A stretch of 64,000 nt of DNA from Candidatus Bathyarchaeota archaeon (GCA_026014875.1 JAOZHO010000049.1:1-64000), one strand, 5' to 3'. Positions 1 to 9,184 are shown, numbered from the stretch's first letter. The notes: a model not told the origin generated them from the sequence alone. Numbers and translations are program-made.

Positions 1-2
1 AG

Positions 3-1079
3 ACCAGACGCCGCTTCTATCTACTCTGTGGGACGGGGTTCCTCCTTTACGGGGGAAACATCTTCGTCAGGGTGATCCTCCCCCTGATCGGCCTCGAGGA
101 CTCGATCAGCGCCCAGTTGCTCTTCTGCGCGCTATTCCTCGGCGGATTCGTGCTGATAATCACGGGCATAGGGGACTTGGTGAACAAGGCGAGGACGATG
201 CTGCTCTCGGCGATGATCCTCCCCCTTATGATAGCGGTCCTCTACTTCACTACCCAAACATATGTTCTGGGAATGGCCGTCTCTCTCAGCCCCTTCCTGT
301 TCATCAGCATCAGCCTCTTCTTCATCAGGAGGAGATACTCGGTGCCCCTCGACCTCTTCGTCGTGGGCTGGGCCATCCTGCTTCTGGTTAACGTCGGCCT
401 CGCGTTGGGCTTGATATCCGCAATCTTCGTGGAGGTTTTCGCCATGTTCGGGAAGATCGTCATCTTCGTGGGGATGACCTACCCGAAGTTCTCCTTTCTG
501 GTCGATGACTTCAGGAGGTTCCTCATATCGGGCGTCCCGGAGGCCTACTCGGAGAACAGCCGGGATCGCCTCATCCTCGTGAACTCCACGTCAGGACAGA
601 GGAGCGGAGAGCTCCAGTGGATCAAGGACAGGATAGACGAGAACAAGGCCAAAGCGGTTAGAACCATCCTCATCACGACCTACGATCTCATCTCGACCGC
701 GGATCTCGCATCGAACGGGATAGAGGAGAAAGACCTCTACCTCGTCAGGATGCTGACCGGCGGCAGGGGCCCCGTCAACGTCCTGAAGGAGCACGTCGTG
801 ACCATCAACGACGACCTGAACGAGCTCGACGTATTCTTGTCGGACATCATGTTTTTCTCCAACGAGAGGAAGATCTCGTGCCAGATCATCATCTACACGA
901 TCTCCGCTCTGATCCACACACACGGATGGAAGAGGGTCTACTCCTTCCTGTTATCGAAGATATCCCAGCTGAAGGCCAGCAACGTGCAGGTTTATGGGGT
1001 CTACTACCCCGAAACCCACACGGAAAAGGCAGATATAATGAAATTCGAGAAAATGGCGGATAAATTATTATTAATATAA
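3..1079 (+). CDS. Membrane protein with KaiC/DUF835-like C-terminal domain (5' end outside window)
   Basis: The reading frame is open from the first bases of the window through GTG at 72, and the residues before that GTG are hydrophobic, so the gene probably begins outside the window. The first half holds at least five hydrophobic segments. The second half, about 170 residues, is soluble and resembles a RecA/KaiC core without a P-loop, as in the archaeal DUF835/DUF7504 families. A membrane-bound sensor or docking protein for KaiC-type ATPases is an inference; a KaiC-family gene lies 1.5 kb downstream. The stop is followed at once by the TATA box of the next gene. Confidence 0.7.
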   Translation, partial: TRRRFYLLCGTGFLLYGGNIFVRVILPLIGLEDSISAQLLFCALFLGGFVLIITGIGDLVNKARTMLLSAMILPLMIAVLYFTTQTYVLGMAVSLSPFLFISISLFFIRRRYSVPLDLFVVGWAILLLVNVGLALGLISAIFVEVFAMFGKIVIFVGMTYPKFSFLVDDFRRFLISGVPEAYSENSRDRLILVNSTSGQRSGELQWIKDRIDENKAKAVRTILITTYDLISTADLASNGIEEKDLYLVRMLTGGRGPVNVLKEHVVTINDDLNELDVFLSDIMFFSNERKISCQIIIYTISALIHTHGWKRVYSFLLSKISQLKASNVQVYGVYYPETHTEKADIMKFEKMADKLLLI

Positions 1080-1085
1080 ATTTAA
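1076..1085 (+). promoter_or_regulatory. TATA-like box for the GH3-type gene
   Basis: An AT-rich tataaattta element overlaps the end of the preceding gene. Its spacing of roughly 25 bases to the ATG at 1104 predicts a transcript that starts at or near the start codon, the usual leaderless arrangement in archaea. Confidence 0.5.
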
Positions 1086-1103
1086 TGTAATGTAAAGGCG
1101 GTC

Positions 1104-2540
1104 ATGATGCGAAAAACGATTTTTAGGTCAATATTACCCCTATTGAAACGATATTCGTCTAATTTTCTAGATGAACAGAATATTGGGTTGAAGCTCCAGC
1201 AATCAATGGAGAAGAAAATAAGGATAGCCTCAAAGTCCACGATTGGGAGGGAGTTGGGGATGTCCGTTTCTTCCTCTCCGGAAGAACTCCCCATTACGAA
1301 CTACGACTTTTACAAGCGGTACTTCGAGGAACCCCACGAAGGCGACTTCATGTACCCCCTCCAAGAGTACGTCAACGTATGCACCAGCGGGACCATGGGC
1401 AAACCCAAGACCTTCCTCCTGCCCAAGTCCGGTCTCCAAGATAACATGAGGAAGACCGGCTTCACATCGATCTGGATCTACAGCCACGACGGAGAGGAGA
1501 CCCGGTTCGAGGCGGGGGACGTGGTGTACACGAACCTTCCGGGAGGCTCCCACCTCGCAGCCTACAACATCAAGTTCGGGGCCAGGCAAAACATAGGGCT
1601 TGTCTCCCAATGCCCCGACCTCAACCTCCCCTTCCAGCAGAAGGTGGACTACTTCATCGAGAACTTCGAGGACATCGACATGGCCTACATGACCGTCACG
1701 ACGCTGATCGACGAGGTTTATCCCCGGATCGGCGAACCCTTCTACCTGAAGGGCTTCATGACCCAGGACAGCTCGGCCGGAGTCCTGAAGGAGGAGATCA
1801 AGAAGATCACCGGGAATTACCCGAAGGTCACGTACGGTTCGACGGAGACCCTCATGACCACCCTCCCTTCGATACAACACCCAGGCTGCTTCTTCTTCGA
1901 CTGGAGGGTGATATGCCCCGAGTTCCTTCCCGAGGATATCAAAATTCCTTTCGACGTCCCTCTGGTATTGGAGCCGCCCGAGACGACCCCGATGATGGAC
2001 GTACAGGTGGGGAAGAGGTACCAGCTCATCGCCACCCTCTTCAAGACGGACATCACCCGATACGCCATGCCGGACATCTTCGAGTGCGTCTCCAAGGGCG
2101 ACGACATACTGGGGGTGGAGGCGCCCATGTTCAGGTACTACTCCAGGGCTGACAACCTTATCGTGCTCCACAACTTCACGAGAATCGCCGAGGACGAGCT
2201 GGTGCAGGTTCTCAAGGAGGCCGAGATCCCGTACGTGGACTTCACCGCCAGGATGGAGCTGGACGGCGCCCGGGAACACATGGTCATGTACATCGAGCTG
2301 TTGACCCCCATGAGCGAGGAGGAGATGCTGAGGCGGATCCACGAGAAACTGATGGATTTCGACAAGGACTGGCGGGACTTCACCAACTTCCTGAAATACG
2401 CCCCCCTCAAAATCCGGCTGCTGACCCGGGGCACATTCAATAAATATCTGAGGTCGAAGCCGGGGATGCCGAGGATCAACAGGATCGGCATGAGAGAGGA
2501 GAGACTCCAAGAACTCCTGCGGGTCTCATCAGGGGCGTAA
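1104..2540 (+). CDS. GH3-type acyl-acid adenylating enzyme
   Basis: The 478-residue protein has the layout of the GH3 branch of adenylate-forming enzymes. An ATP-binding loop TSGTMGKPKTF lies near residue 95, a TYGSTE motif follows in mid-protein, and a GKRYQLIATLF stretch matches the GH3 strand before the hinge. Such enzymes activate carboxylic acids with ATP and pass the acyl group to an amine or thiol. The usual GLYRYR-like hinge reads as LFKTDITRY here, so substrate and product cannot be predicted. A phenylacetate-CoA-ligase-like role is the main alternative. It converges on the KaiC-like gene. Confidence 0.65.
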   Translation: MMRKTIFRSILPLLKRYSSNFLDEQNIGLKLQQSMEKKIRIASKSTIGRELGMSVSSSPEELPITNYDFYKRYFEEPHEGDFMYPLQEYVNVCTSGTMGKPKTFLLPKSGLQDNMRKTGFTSIWIYSHDGEETRFEAGDVVYTNLPGGSHLAAYNIKFGARQNIGLVSQCPDLNLPFQQKVDYFIENFEDIDMAYMTVTTLIDEVYPRIGEPFYLKGFMTQDSSAGVLKEEIKKITGNYPKVTYGSTETLMTTLPSIQHPGCFFFDWRVICPEFLPEDIKIPFDVPLVLEPPETTPMMDVQVGKRYQLIATLFKTDITRYAMPDIFECVSKGDDILGVEAPMFRYYSRADNLIVLHNFTRIAEDELVQVLKEAEIPYVDFTARMELDGAREHMVMYIELLTPMSEEEMLRRIHEKLMDFDKDWRDFTNFLKYAPLKIRLLTRGTFNKYLRSKPGMPRINRIGMREERLQELLRVSSGA

Positions 2541-2560
2541 GATTCAGGAGGGATGAGCCC

Positions 2561-3277
2561 TCAGACCAGGACCGGCTCCGCCTGGAACACGGTGAATCCC
2601 CGGGAGGTTATCGAGTACCTCCTCGGCTGCTCGTCGTACTTTATTCCCCTCATCTTCTCTATCCGCAAGACCGAGACCATCTTAAAATTCTCTATGTGTT
2701 TAGTCAGCCTGATGACCCCGTCGGCGAGGAACTCCTCCACCATGAAATCCCGGGGGGAGGTCATCTCCGAGGTGATGATCGTGGTGCAGCCTATCCTCCT
2801 GAGGCTGGTGAACAGATCAGCAATCATCCTCCTCTTGGCCCCCGCCCGCATCTCCTGCAGTGTCAGGGTCGTGATCGGGTCAAGGGCGATATTCTTCGCC
2901 CCAATGTTCTTGACCGCTTTCTCGAGGCCCTCCAAGATCGATGTAACAGAATCCCTGTCCCTCCTGTCTCTGAGCTCGTATGACGTGAACAGGAACGATA
3001 CGCTGTAGAAATCGAGCAGCCTGATCTTATTCTGCACTTCTTTCTCGATTATCTTCCAATCGAAGCCATCGATGTTCTGCCTTATGAGCTCGAGAGGCTC
3101 CTCGAGCGTAACGTAGACTCCGGGGTCCCCCTCATCGGCGGCCGACGCTATGAACTGGAGCGACAGATTAGTCTTCCCCGTTCCCGGTCCGCCGCTTATC
3201 AGGATGACCCTGCCCTGCGGGAAGCCCCCGCCAAGCATCTCATCTAATCCCTTGATTCCACTGGTTACACGTTGCAT
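2561..3277 (-). CDS. KaiC/RAD55-family ATPase
   Basis: Residues 5-19 carry the family opening TSGIKGLDEMLGGGF, and a Walker A loop GGPGTGKT follows at residues 29-36. A Walker B-like NIALDP lies later in the RecA core. At about 238 residues it is a single-domain KaiC homologue of the kind used in archaeal signalling and motility regulation, not a circadian KaiC with two domains. The ATG at 3277 is chosen over the GTG at 3301 because a strong GGGGTGA ribosome site precedes it by about five bases. It may act with the KaiC-like membrane protein at the window start; that is inference. Confidence 0.85.
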   Translation of the reverse strand: MQRVTSGIKGLDEMLGGGFPQGRVILISGGPGTGKTNLSLQFIASAADEGDPGVYVTLEEPLELIRQNIDGFDWKIIEKEVQNKIRLLDFYSVSFLFTSYELRDRRDRDSVTSILEGLEKAVKNIGAKNIALDPITTLTLQEMRAGAKRRMIADLFTSLRRIGCTTIITSEMTSPRDFMVEEFLADGVIRLTKHIENFKMVSVLRIEKMRGIKYDEQPRRYSITSRGFTVFQAEPVLV

Positions 3278-3524
3278 TCTTTTCACCCCTCCGCTTCTCA
3301 CCCGGTGCGGGGCGAATTATCACCTAGCTATCTGCTTAAGAAAGTTACTATTATTATTACCTAAACTACATAAATTTTGATATAGATAGTTCAGACTTCG
3401 TAAACATAATGTCGAAAATTAATCACAAATCTCAATATCTCAACTCCTCATCATCGGAGCTACAGTTCCCGAAGAAACGAGTAAAAATGATCGACCTTCG
3501 TTGTAGCCTGCCGAGGAACCCGAT

Positions 3525-4376
3525 CTAGGCGACCTTCAAGCCCAGAATCCTCCGGGCCTCGTCAGGCTTCGCGACCTCGATGTTGAGGGCCTCGGCGATG
3601 GTGACGATCCTCTCCACGAGCTGGGCGTTGCTCTCCGCGAGTACCCCCCGCTTCAGGTAGATGTTGTCCTCGAAACCCACCCTAACGTGGCCCCCCAGGG
3701 TCATCGCGACCGCCCCCATGGGGAGCTCGTGCCGCCCCATGGCGCAGACGCTCCAGGTCCAGTTCTCCGGGATCTGGTCGAGGCTGTAGAGGAGGGCCTT
3801 CGGGGTCGGGGAGAACCCGGTGCTCCCGATCATCACGAACTGGATGTGGAGGGGCTCATCGAAGACACCCTTCTCGGCGAGCATCTTCGCGGTGTTGATC
3901 ATCCCCGTGTCGTAGATCTCAAGCTCGGGCTTCACCCCTGCCTCCCTCATGTAGCCCGCCCACCGCTCGATGGTGGGCACCTGGTTCATGAATGTGCCCG
4001 CGAAGGGCCTGACCCAGCTGTTGACGCTTCCCATGTTCATGGAGCCGATCTCCTGGCCCAGGTAGCACCGCTCCTTGATCATCTCGTCGAGGGCCTCGGC
4101 GCTGGCCCTCCGTCCTCCCCCGGTGGTGACGTTCAGGATGATGTCGCACCTGTCCCGGATCATCTCCACGTACTCCTTGAGCACCGGGTTGGGGTCCGGG
4201 GCGGGCTTCCCGGTGCACGGCTCCTTGGCATGGAGGTGGACGATGGAGGCCCCCGCCTCCCAGCATCTGACGGTCTCCTCGGTGATCTCCTCGGCGCTGC
4301 AGGGGACGTGGGGGGTCATCTCCCGGGAGACGGGCTCCCCGCCTGTCACAGCTGCGGTGATAATGAGTTTGCTCAT
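3525..4376 (-). CDS. BKACE-family beta-keto acid cleavage enzyme (DUF849)
   Basis: The start resembles 3-keto-5-aminohexanoate cleavage enzyme (Kce), with an N-terminal strand ITAAVTGG and zinc ligands in the HLHA motif (His47, His49). A later GFEDNIYLKRG segment supplies the expected acidic ligand. Members condense a beta-keto acid with acetyl-CoA and release acetoacetate plus a CoA ester in a TIM barrel. The 283-residue length is normal. Known substrates range from lysine-fermentation intermediates to carnitine breakdown products, and nothing nearby settles which applies. A TATA-like ttttaag lies about 35 bases before the ATG. Confidence 0.88.
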   Translation of the reverse strand: MSKLIITAAVTGGEPVSREMTPHVPCSAEEITEETVRCWEAGASIVHLHAKEPCTGKPAPDPNPVLKEYVEMIRDRCDIILNVTTGGGRRASAEALDEMIKERCYLGQEIGSMNMGSVNSWVRPFAGTFMNQVPTIERWAGYMREAGVKPELEIYDTGMINTAKMLAEKGVFDEPLHIQFVMIGSTGFSPTPKALLYSLDQIPENWTWSVCAMGRHELPMGAVAMTLGGHVRVGFEDNIYLKRGVLAESNAQLVERIVTIAEALNIEVAKPDEARRILGLKVA

Positions 4377-4444
4377 GAATCCTCAGGAAAAACAGCTGTT
4401 AGGAGGGCTTAAAATTGTTGGTGACGCCTGCGCTCAACCTGGGT

Positions 4445-4789
4445 TCAGATTCTCTCCAGCTTGAAGAGAACCGGCCTGAGTCCGTCGGTGCAGCAGGAGA
4501 CCATCGTACCCTCCTTCTTCATCCAGGGGAACTCACCCCCCAGGGCGAGGTGCACCACATCCCTCTGGATGTCGGCCCAGGCCCAGCTGCAGAATCCCTC
4601 GGGGATCCCCATAGCCTTGGAGACGAACTCGTCCCCCAGCCTCACGGCGTCGCATGCGGCCTGAGCCTCCTCCGTTGCATACTCTTCGAATATGTCCCCT
4701 GTCTCGAGCTTCTTGATGACCGTGATCTTGACGTCGCTGAACTCCATGAGAGATCGATAGCAATTCCCGAACCATCGTATATCAATCAT
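4445..4789 (-). CDS. TIGR04076-family small protein
   Basis: This 114-residue protein has the family's layout: a leading strand VKITVIKKLETG, a cysteine-bearing middle, a GIPEGFCSWAWADI block and a final CCTDGLRPV motif. The family is widespread in anaerobes, with no established function; its conserved cysteines suggest metal or redox chemistry. The ATG at 4789 is preferred over the one at 4807 because a ggataaag TATA-like element lies about 26 bases upstream. It is divergent from the HAD gene and uses the same AT-rich core. Confidence 0.75.
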   Translation of the reverse strand: MIDIRWFGNCYRSLMEFSDVKITVIKKLETGDIFEEYATEEAQAACDAVRLGDEFVSKAMGIPEGFCSWAWADIQRDVVHLALGGEFPWMKKEGTMVSCCTDGLRPVLFKLERI

Positions 4790-4805
4790 TCGAGGCCCCC
4801 CGCTC

Positions 4806-4818
4806 AATCTTTATCCCT
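4806..4818. promoter_or_regulatory. Shared bidirectional core promoter
   Basis: The only AT-rich element between the divergent genes reads ctttatccc on one strand and gggataaag on the other. It lies 26-29 bases from both start codons (4789 minus, 4840 plus), so one element could serve leaderless transcripts in both directions. Confidence 0.45.
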
Positions 4819-4839
4819 CGGAGAGAAGATACATGGTGC

Positions 4840-5475
4840 ATGGCCATCGAGGTCGTCAGCTTCGACATGGAGGGCACCCTAGTCCCCACCGACTTCAGCA
4901 GCCTCGTCTGGGAGACCGACATCCCCCGCCTCTACGGGGAGAAGAACGGCCTCGGCTTCGAGGAGGCGAAGAGGCGTGTCATCGCCGAGTATGACTCCAT
5001 AGGCCAGGGGGCCCCCGAGTGGTACGACGTCGACTACTGGTTCAGGAGACTCGACCTCGACGGCGACTGGCGCAGGCTCCTGGAGGAGAGGAGGGACGCA
5101 TGCAATCCTTTCCCCGAGGTCCACGGGGTCTTGAAGCGCCTCGGTGAGCGGTACAGGCTCATCGTCTCCTCCAACACCATAAGGGAGTTCCTCGAGATCC
5201 AGCTGCGATGCTTCCCCGACACCTTCGAAAATGTATTCTCGGCTCCCTCGGACTACGGGGGCGTGAAGGACCCCCACTTCTTCCGAAAGGTCAGCGAGGC
5301 TATGATGGTTGAGCCCGAGAGGATGGCCCACGTCGGGGACAGTCTCCGATTTGACTTCGAGGCAGCCGGAGAGCTTGGTAAATCAGTTCTCTTGGACAGG
5401 GAGGGAGAGTCAAATGGGCCACATGTCCTCAAAGACCTCGAAGAGTTCGAGTCTGCCCTGAGCCTCCTTGGCTGA
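4840..5475 (+). CDS. HAD-superfamily hydrolase
   Basis: Motif I is SFDMEGTLV with nucleophile Asp9, and motif IV is HVGDSLRFDFEAAG near residue 165. A helical cap lies between them. The second acidic residue of motif I is Glu11 instead of the usual Asp, a change also seen in the HAD gene at 11339. Size (211 residues) and cap type suit a small-molecule phosphatase such as phosphoglycolate phosphatase. The substrate is unknown. The gene ends eight bases inside a longer upstream reading frame of the next gene, whose real start is probably further on. Confidence 0.85.
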   Translation: MAIEVVSFDMEGTLVPTDFSSLVWETDIPRLYGEKNGLGFEEAKRRVIAEYDSIGQGAPEWYDVDYWFRRLDLDGDWRRLLEERRDACNPFPEVHGVLKRLGERYRLIVSSNTIREFLEIQLRCFPDTFENVFSAPSDYGGVKDPHFFRKVSEAMMVEPERMAHVGDSLRFDFEAAGELGKSVLLDREGESNGPHVLKDLEEFESALSLLG

Positions 5476-5518
5476 GAAGTTGCCTGAAATGGATTTGAGG
5501 ATAGTGTTTTCCGTTCAG

Positions 5519-5528
5519 AATTTAAATA
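5519..5528 (+). promoter_or_regulatory. TATA-like box before the membrane winged-helix gene
   Basis: An aatttaaata element sits about 38 bases before the ATG at 5564. It supports that codon over the in-frame ATG at 5468, which would place the promoter inside the coding sequence. Confidence 0.5.
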
Positions 5529-5563
5529 ACCTTACCAAGGGGAGTACCGGTAGGTTCACGGAT

Positions 5564-6838
5564 ATGCTGTCTCGAAAGGGGGTTTCAACTCTAGTTTTCA
5601 CCCTTATTCTGGCATTCAACGCGTTTCCCGTTTATGGTCAGTCTCCCTATACCCCCTCGGAGCTGTCCTTCACCGTATACGCGGACGGATACGCTGCGGT
5701 GGACTACTCCGCGTACGTCGATCCCACCAGACCAAGGGTGAACGTCACCCTCTTCGGGTCCCTCTACATCGACGTCTTGGTGGAGGATCAGGACGGGCTG
5801 CTCCTCGACTCCTCTCCCTCCGAGGGGGGCCTCTGCATCGACACCTTGGGCTCCATATCGGTCCTCGTCTCCTACTTCACCCAGGACCTGACCGGCAAGT
5901 CGGGTCAGATATGGGCCTTCGCCGTCAACGTCCCGGTGGACGTCTCCATCATCCTCCCCGAGGGTTCTACCATCGTGTCCCTGAGCTCGGTCCCCCTGTC
6001 GATGAGCAACCTGGGGGAGAACCTCCTCCTCACCATGCCGGGGGGAGAGGTCATGGTCTCTTACACGATAGGCGTGACGGGGACCCGGGAGAGAGCCGTG
6101 GCGGTCATCAACGATGCGGAGGCGACCATCGACGGCATCAAGGCTGAAGGCATCCTCGTCGACGAAGCGGAAGACCTCCTCCAACAGGCCAAGGAAGCCC
6201 TCGCCTCAGAACTCTACGCCGAGGCCGAGCAGCTAGCCGAGGACGCCAAGGACTCCGCCCTGGACACCCAAGGACTTGCAGACTCCGCAGTCTCCGAGAT
6301 CGAACAGGCCGAGGACGCGATAACCGTCGCCGAGGACGCGGGGAAGACCGTGGGCCTCGACGAGGCAAAGGACCTGCTCCTGCAGGCTGAGGCCGCCTAC
6401 GAAACCGGGGACTATGCCCAGGCGGAGGAGATTGCGAGTAGAGCGAGGTCCTCTGCCGCTGGGGCGACGAAGGAGGAGGGGCTCCCCGTGATCTGGATTG
6501 GAGCCGCCGCCCTCGTTATAGCTCTCGCAGCCGGGGCCTTTTTCCTGACCAGGAGGAGTAGCGGGAAGGGCGTCGAGGCTCAAGCGAGGTTCCATCTGGA
6601 CCGCCTCTTCGAGGAGCACCCCCATCTGAGGATCGATGACAAGGAGGTCCTACGTTTCATTGCCGAGTCCGGGGGCGAGGTTTTCGCCGCGGAGCTGCGG
6701 GAGCGTTTCAAAGTGCCCCGGACGAGCCTCTGGAGGATGATCAGGCGCCTGGAGAGGGCGGAGGTCGTGGATGTCTCCTCGGTGGGGGGGCAGAGTTTAG
6801 TTAAAATCGGTCAAAATTACCGTGAAGGGGGCTCCTGA
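5564..6838 (+). CDS. Exported membrane-anchored protein with C-terminal winged helix
   Basis: From the ATG at 5564 the protein begins with a signal peptide (hydrophobic VSTLVFTLILAF then PVYGQ). A beta-rich external region of about 180 residues follows, then helical repeats rich in Ala, Glu and Asp. One transmembrane span lies at residues 306-331, and a cytoplasmic MarR-like winged helix at about 345-418 ends the chain. The order outside domain, membrane, DNA-binding domain suggests a one-component transmembrane regulator. The next gene also encodes an exported helical-repeat protein and may be its partner or target; that is inference. The ligand is unknown. Confidence 0.7.
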   Translation: MLSRKGVSTLVFTLILAFNAFPVYGQSPYTPSELSFTVYADGYAAVDYSAYVDPTRPRVNVTLFGSLYIDVLVEDQDGLLLDSSPSEGGLCIDTLGSISVLVSYFTQDLTGKSGQIWAFAVNVPVDVSIILPEGSTIVSLSSVPLSMSNLGENLLLTMPGGEVMVSYTIGVTGTRERAVAVINDAEATIDGIKAEGILVDEAEDLLQQAKEALASELYAEAEQLAEDAKDSALDTQGLADSAVSEIEQAEDAITVAEDAGKTVGLDEAKDLLLQAEAAYETGDYAQAEEIASRARSSAAGATKEEGLPVIWIGAAALVIALAAGAFFLTRRSSGKGVEAQARFHLDRLFEEHPHLRIDDKEVLRFIAESGGEVFAAELRERFKVPRTSLWRMIRRLERAEVVDVSSVGGQSLVKIGQNYREGGS

Positions 6839-6915
6839 GCATGGAACACGTGTTCCGCGGCGTTCCGGCGGGTTCCTCATATTACCCCCCTCCCCACCAT
6901 AGGGCGGTGAAAAAC

Positions 6916-8517
6916 ATGAAGATGAACAAGCTCGCAGCGCTCTTCATCATAGCGATAATCATATCACCCAACCTGACCATCGTCAGAGGCCAGACGCTCA
7001 CCCTGGCGCCCTTCGAGGGGGACTATGAACCAGGGGACGATGTCTCGATCTCCGGGACAGCCACGGCTGAGGCGAACCTGACCCTCATCATCGTATTCAA
7101 CTCGACGAACCTGCACGAGGCCAACTTCACAGCGGAAGGGGACGGGAACTACACGGAGGAGTACGAGATCCCCGGGAACGCAACAGACGGGGTCTACACG
7201 GTCACTATCTCCGACGGCGGCGAGTCGGTGAACGCCGACTTTACCGTATCCAGCGACGGCTCCGAGATGCTCGCTGAGACCCTCATCGAGCAGGCGGAGG
7301 ACGCCAAGGATAACGTCGAGGACGCCTTCGACGAGCTCGAGGACGAGGAAATCGAGATACCCTCGGAGGCCAATTCCAGCTATCTCCAGGGCATCGAGTA
7401 CCTGGACATGGCCCAGGAGCACTTTGACGAGGGGAACTACACGGGGGCTTCCGACATGGCTTTCGAGGCAATCCAGTCATTCGGGGACGCCTTCGAGCGG
7501 GTTCAGGGCCTGACCCCGGTGGAGCCCGACGACGAGGACGACGACGATGGCGACGACGAGACCGGGAGCCCCGAGAGGCTTGCGGTCGCTATAGAGAGGG
7601 CCTACGTCTACTGGGAGAGACTCAACGAGACGGTGACCCGCCTCGCCGGGGAAGGATTCGTCGTGGCCAGGGTCGTGGAGGCCCTGGACGAGGTGAAGGG
7701 TCATCTGGACTTGGCGTCCATGTACCAGGAGGAGGGCAATCACACCGCCGCCGTACGGGAGTTCACTGCGGCCCGGTCCTCCATGGGCAGGATCCACGGA
7801 TTCATCGAGAGCACCATCAAGGAGCGGAAGGAGAAGCAGACTGAACAGTTCATGGAGCAGTTCCAGAGACGGGTCGAGAAGATCTCCGGGGTCCTGGAGA
7901 GCCTCCAAGACAGCCTCGAGGCGGGGAAGACCCAGAGAGTCCAGGCGATTCTCAGGTCCACGGCGCAAAAGCTCCTCCGGCTGAGCGACAGCCTCGCCGG
8001 CGGGGACCTCGAGGGGATCATCGACGAGATGGAGGACGCGGTCGACGAACTCGAGGACGGAATCGACGAGCTCGACGGGGAAGGACTCTCCAGCCAGTTA
8101 AAGTCCGCCAACCGCTTCGAGGCCAGGATTGAATCCCTCAACAAGACCCTCCAGAGGCTCGCCGAGGCAGGCTTCGAGACCTCCGAGCTCGACGAATACA
8201 TAGCCGATGCGAAGGGCCTCCTTGCGAGGATCGAGGCGGAGGTCCGGGCGGGCAACGAGGAAGCGGCCGAGGAGCTCATCGAGGAAGCCGAGGATCTTAT
8301 AGAGGAAGCCCAGGAGCGTTTCAAGGAGTTCCAGAAAGAAGGCGTGAAGGCTTCAGGGAGAGAGGAGAGCGGTCGGGGAAGGCCAGATAGCCCTGGTCGC
8401 AGCGGCAGGGACGACGACGAGGGAGACGACGATGACGACCACGAGGATGACGATGAGAACGAGGAAGAGCCACACGAGGAAGACGACGATGACGAAGAGC
8501 CCGAAACGACGGTGTAG
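6916..8517 (+). CDS. Secreted coiled-coil protein with polyacidic tail
   Basis: The ATG at 6916 is preceded by a good ribosome site (GGTGA), so it is preferred over ATG 6841. A signal peptide (LAALFIIAIIISPNL) leads into an Ig-like beta domain of about 80 residues, then long helical segments rich in Glu and Ala, broken near residue 205 by an Asp-rich linker. The last 45 residues are almost all Asp and Glu. No C-terminal anchor is visible, so it may be released or held by its neighbour. The acidic tail could bind calcium or other cations. No enzyme motif is seen. Confidence 0.65.
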   Translation: MKMNKLAALFIIAIIISPNLTIVRGQTLTLAPFEGDYEPGDDVSISGTATAEANLTLIIVFNSTNLHEANFTAEGDGNYTEEYEIPGNATDGVYTVTISDGGESVNADFTVSSDGSEMLAETLIEQAEDAKDNVEDAFDELEDEEIEIPSEANSSYLQGIEYLDMAQEHFDEGNYTGASDMAFEAIQSFGDAFERVQGLTPVEPDDEDDDDGDDETGSPERLAVAIERAYVYWERLNETVTRLAGEGFVVARVVEALDEVKGHLDLASMYQEEGNHTAAVREFTAARSSMGRIHGFIESTIKERKEKQTEQFMEQFQRRVEKISGVLESLQDSLEAGKTQRVQAILRSTAQKLLRLSDSLAGGDLEGIIDEMEDAVDELEDGIDELDGEGLSSQLKSANRFEARIESLNKTLQRLAEAGFETSELDEYIADAKGLLARIEAEVRAGNEEAAEELIEEAEDLIEEAQERFKEFQKEGVKASGREESGRGRPDSPGRSGRDDDEGDDDDDHEDDDENEEEPHEEDDDDEEPETTV

Positions 8518-8617
8518 CTTACCGAATCAATAATTTTTTAATCACTTTCCTCCACTCAACGAGTTTCCTTTTTATCAACCACTCTTAACCCATTATCCCG
8601 GCCGGGCATGCAGCATT

Positions 8618-8629
8618 TGATTTAAATCC
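8618..8629 (+). promoter_or_regulatory. TATA-like box for the ATC-hydrolase-like gene
   Basis: A tttgatttaaat element lies about 35 bases before the ATG at 8660. The rest of the 8518-8659 gap is AT-rich and shows no gene. Confidence 0.45.
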
Positions 8630-8659
8630 CGGGAACCTCGGATTAAGATCGATGTTCTG

Positions 8660-9184
8660 ATGACCGAAGCAACCGAGGAGATGGTGCCCCTCAGCGAGGC
8701 CGAGAACGAGGTCAAGGTGGCGACCCAGAGGCTCGCCCTCCTCCACCTAGCCTTCGGACGGGTCCTGGTGGACGAGTTCGGATGGGATAAGGGGAAGCAG
8801 CTCATCATGGATGCGATCAAGGAGTACGCCCGCCGGGTCGCCGAACGGACCGCAGCGGGCCACCAGAGCCTACCGAAGTACGGTTTCTGGGAGCATAGGG
8901 AGGACGGCCCCCCCATCTGCGAGCTGGGGAAGATCGTGAAGGAGTACGACGAGATGGACATCGGGAGCCTCTACTGCCTCATCGACCCCGCGAAGGTCAT
9001 GTGGGCGAACCCCGAGGAGAAGCTGGTCCACATCAAGGCTCTGACCGTGGGGGACGACTGCTGCGAGTTCGAGACCGTCCCCACGACCGAGGAGGACCGG
9101 GAGGATCTCTTCGGGGAGAGCAGGGACTGGTCCCATGTCGACCCGAGGCTCCACAGGTTCTACGTCGAGAAGGAGAAGAAATAG
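8660..9184 (+). CDS. L-2-amino-thiazoline-4-carboxylate hydrolase-like protein
   Basis: The 174-residue protein matches the ATC_hydrolase family: an N-terminal helical part with regularly spaced Ala, Glu and Arg, then a short beta part containing the GDDCCEFE motif. The first characterised member opens a thiazoline ring during bacterial cysteine production. Most archaeal members are uncharacterised and may act on other ligands, or may only bind them. It stands alone, with its own TATA-like element, and converges on Nep1. Confidence 0.75.
   Translation: MTEATEEMVPLSEAENEVKVATQRLALLHLAFGRVLVDEFGWDKGKQLIMDAIKEYARRVAERTAAGHQSLPKYGFWEHREDGPPICELGKIVKEYDEMDIGSLYCLIDPAKVMWANPEEKLVHIKALTVGDDCCEFETVPTTEEDREDLFGESRDWSHVDPRLHRFYVEKEKK

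Noticed and set aside
1230-2510. A 426-codon frame on the minus strand over the GH3-type gene
   Set aside because: The sequence is Val/His/Pro-rich with no family pattern and lies opposite a well-supported gene; it is a high-GC shadow.
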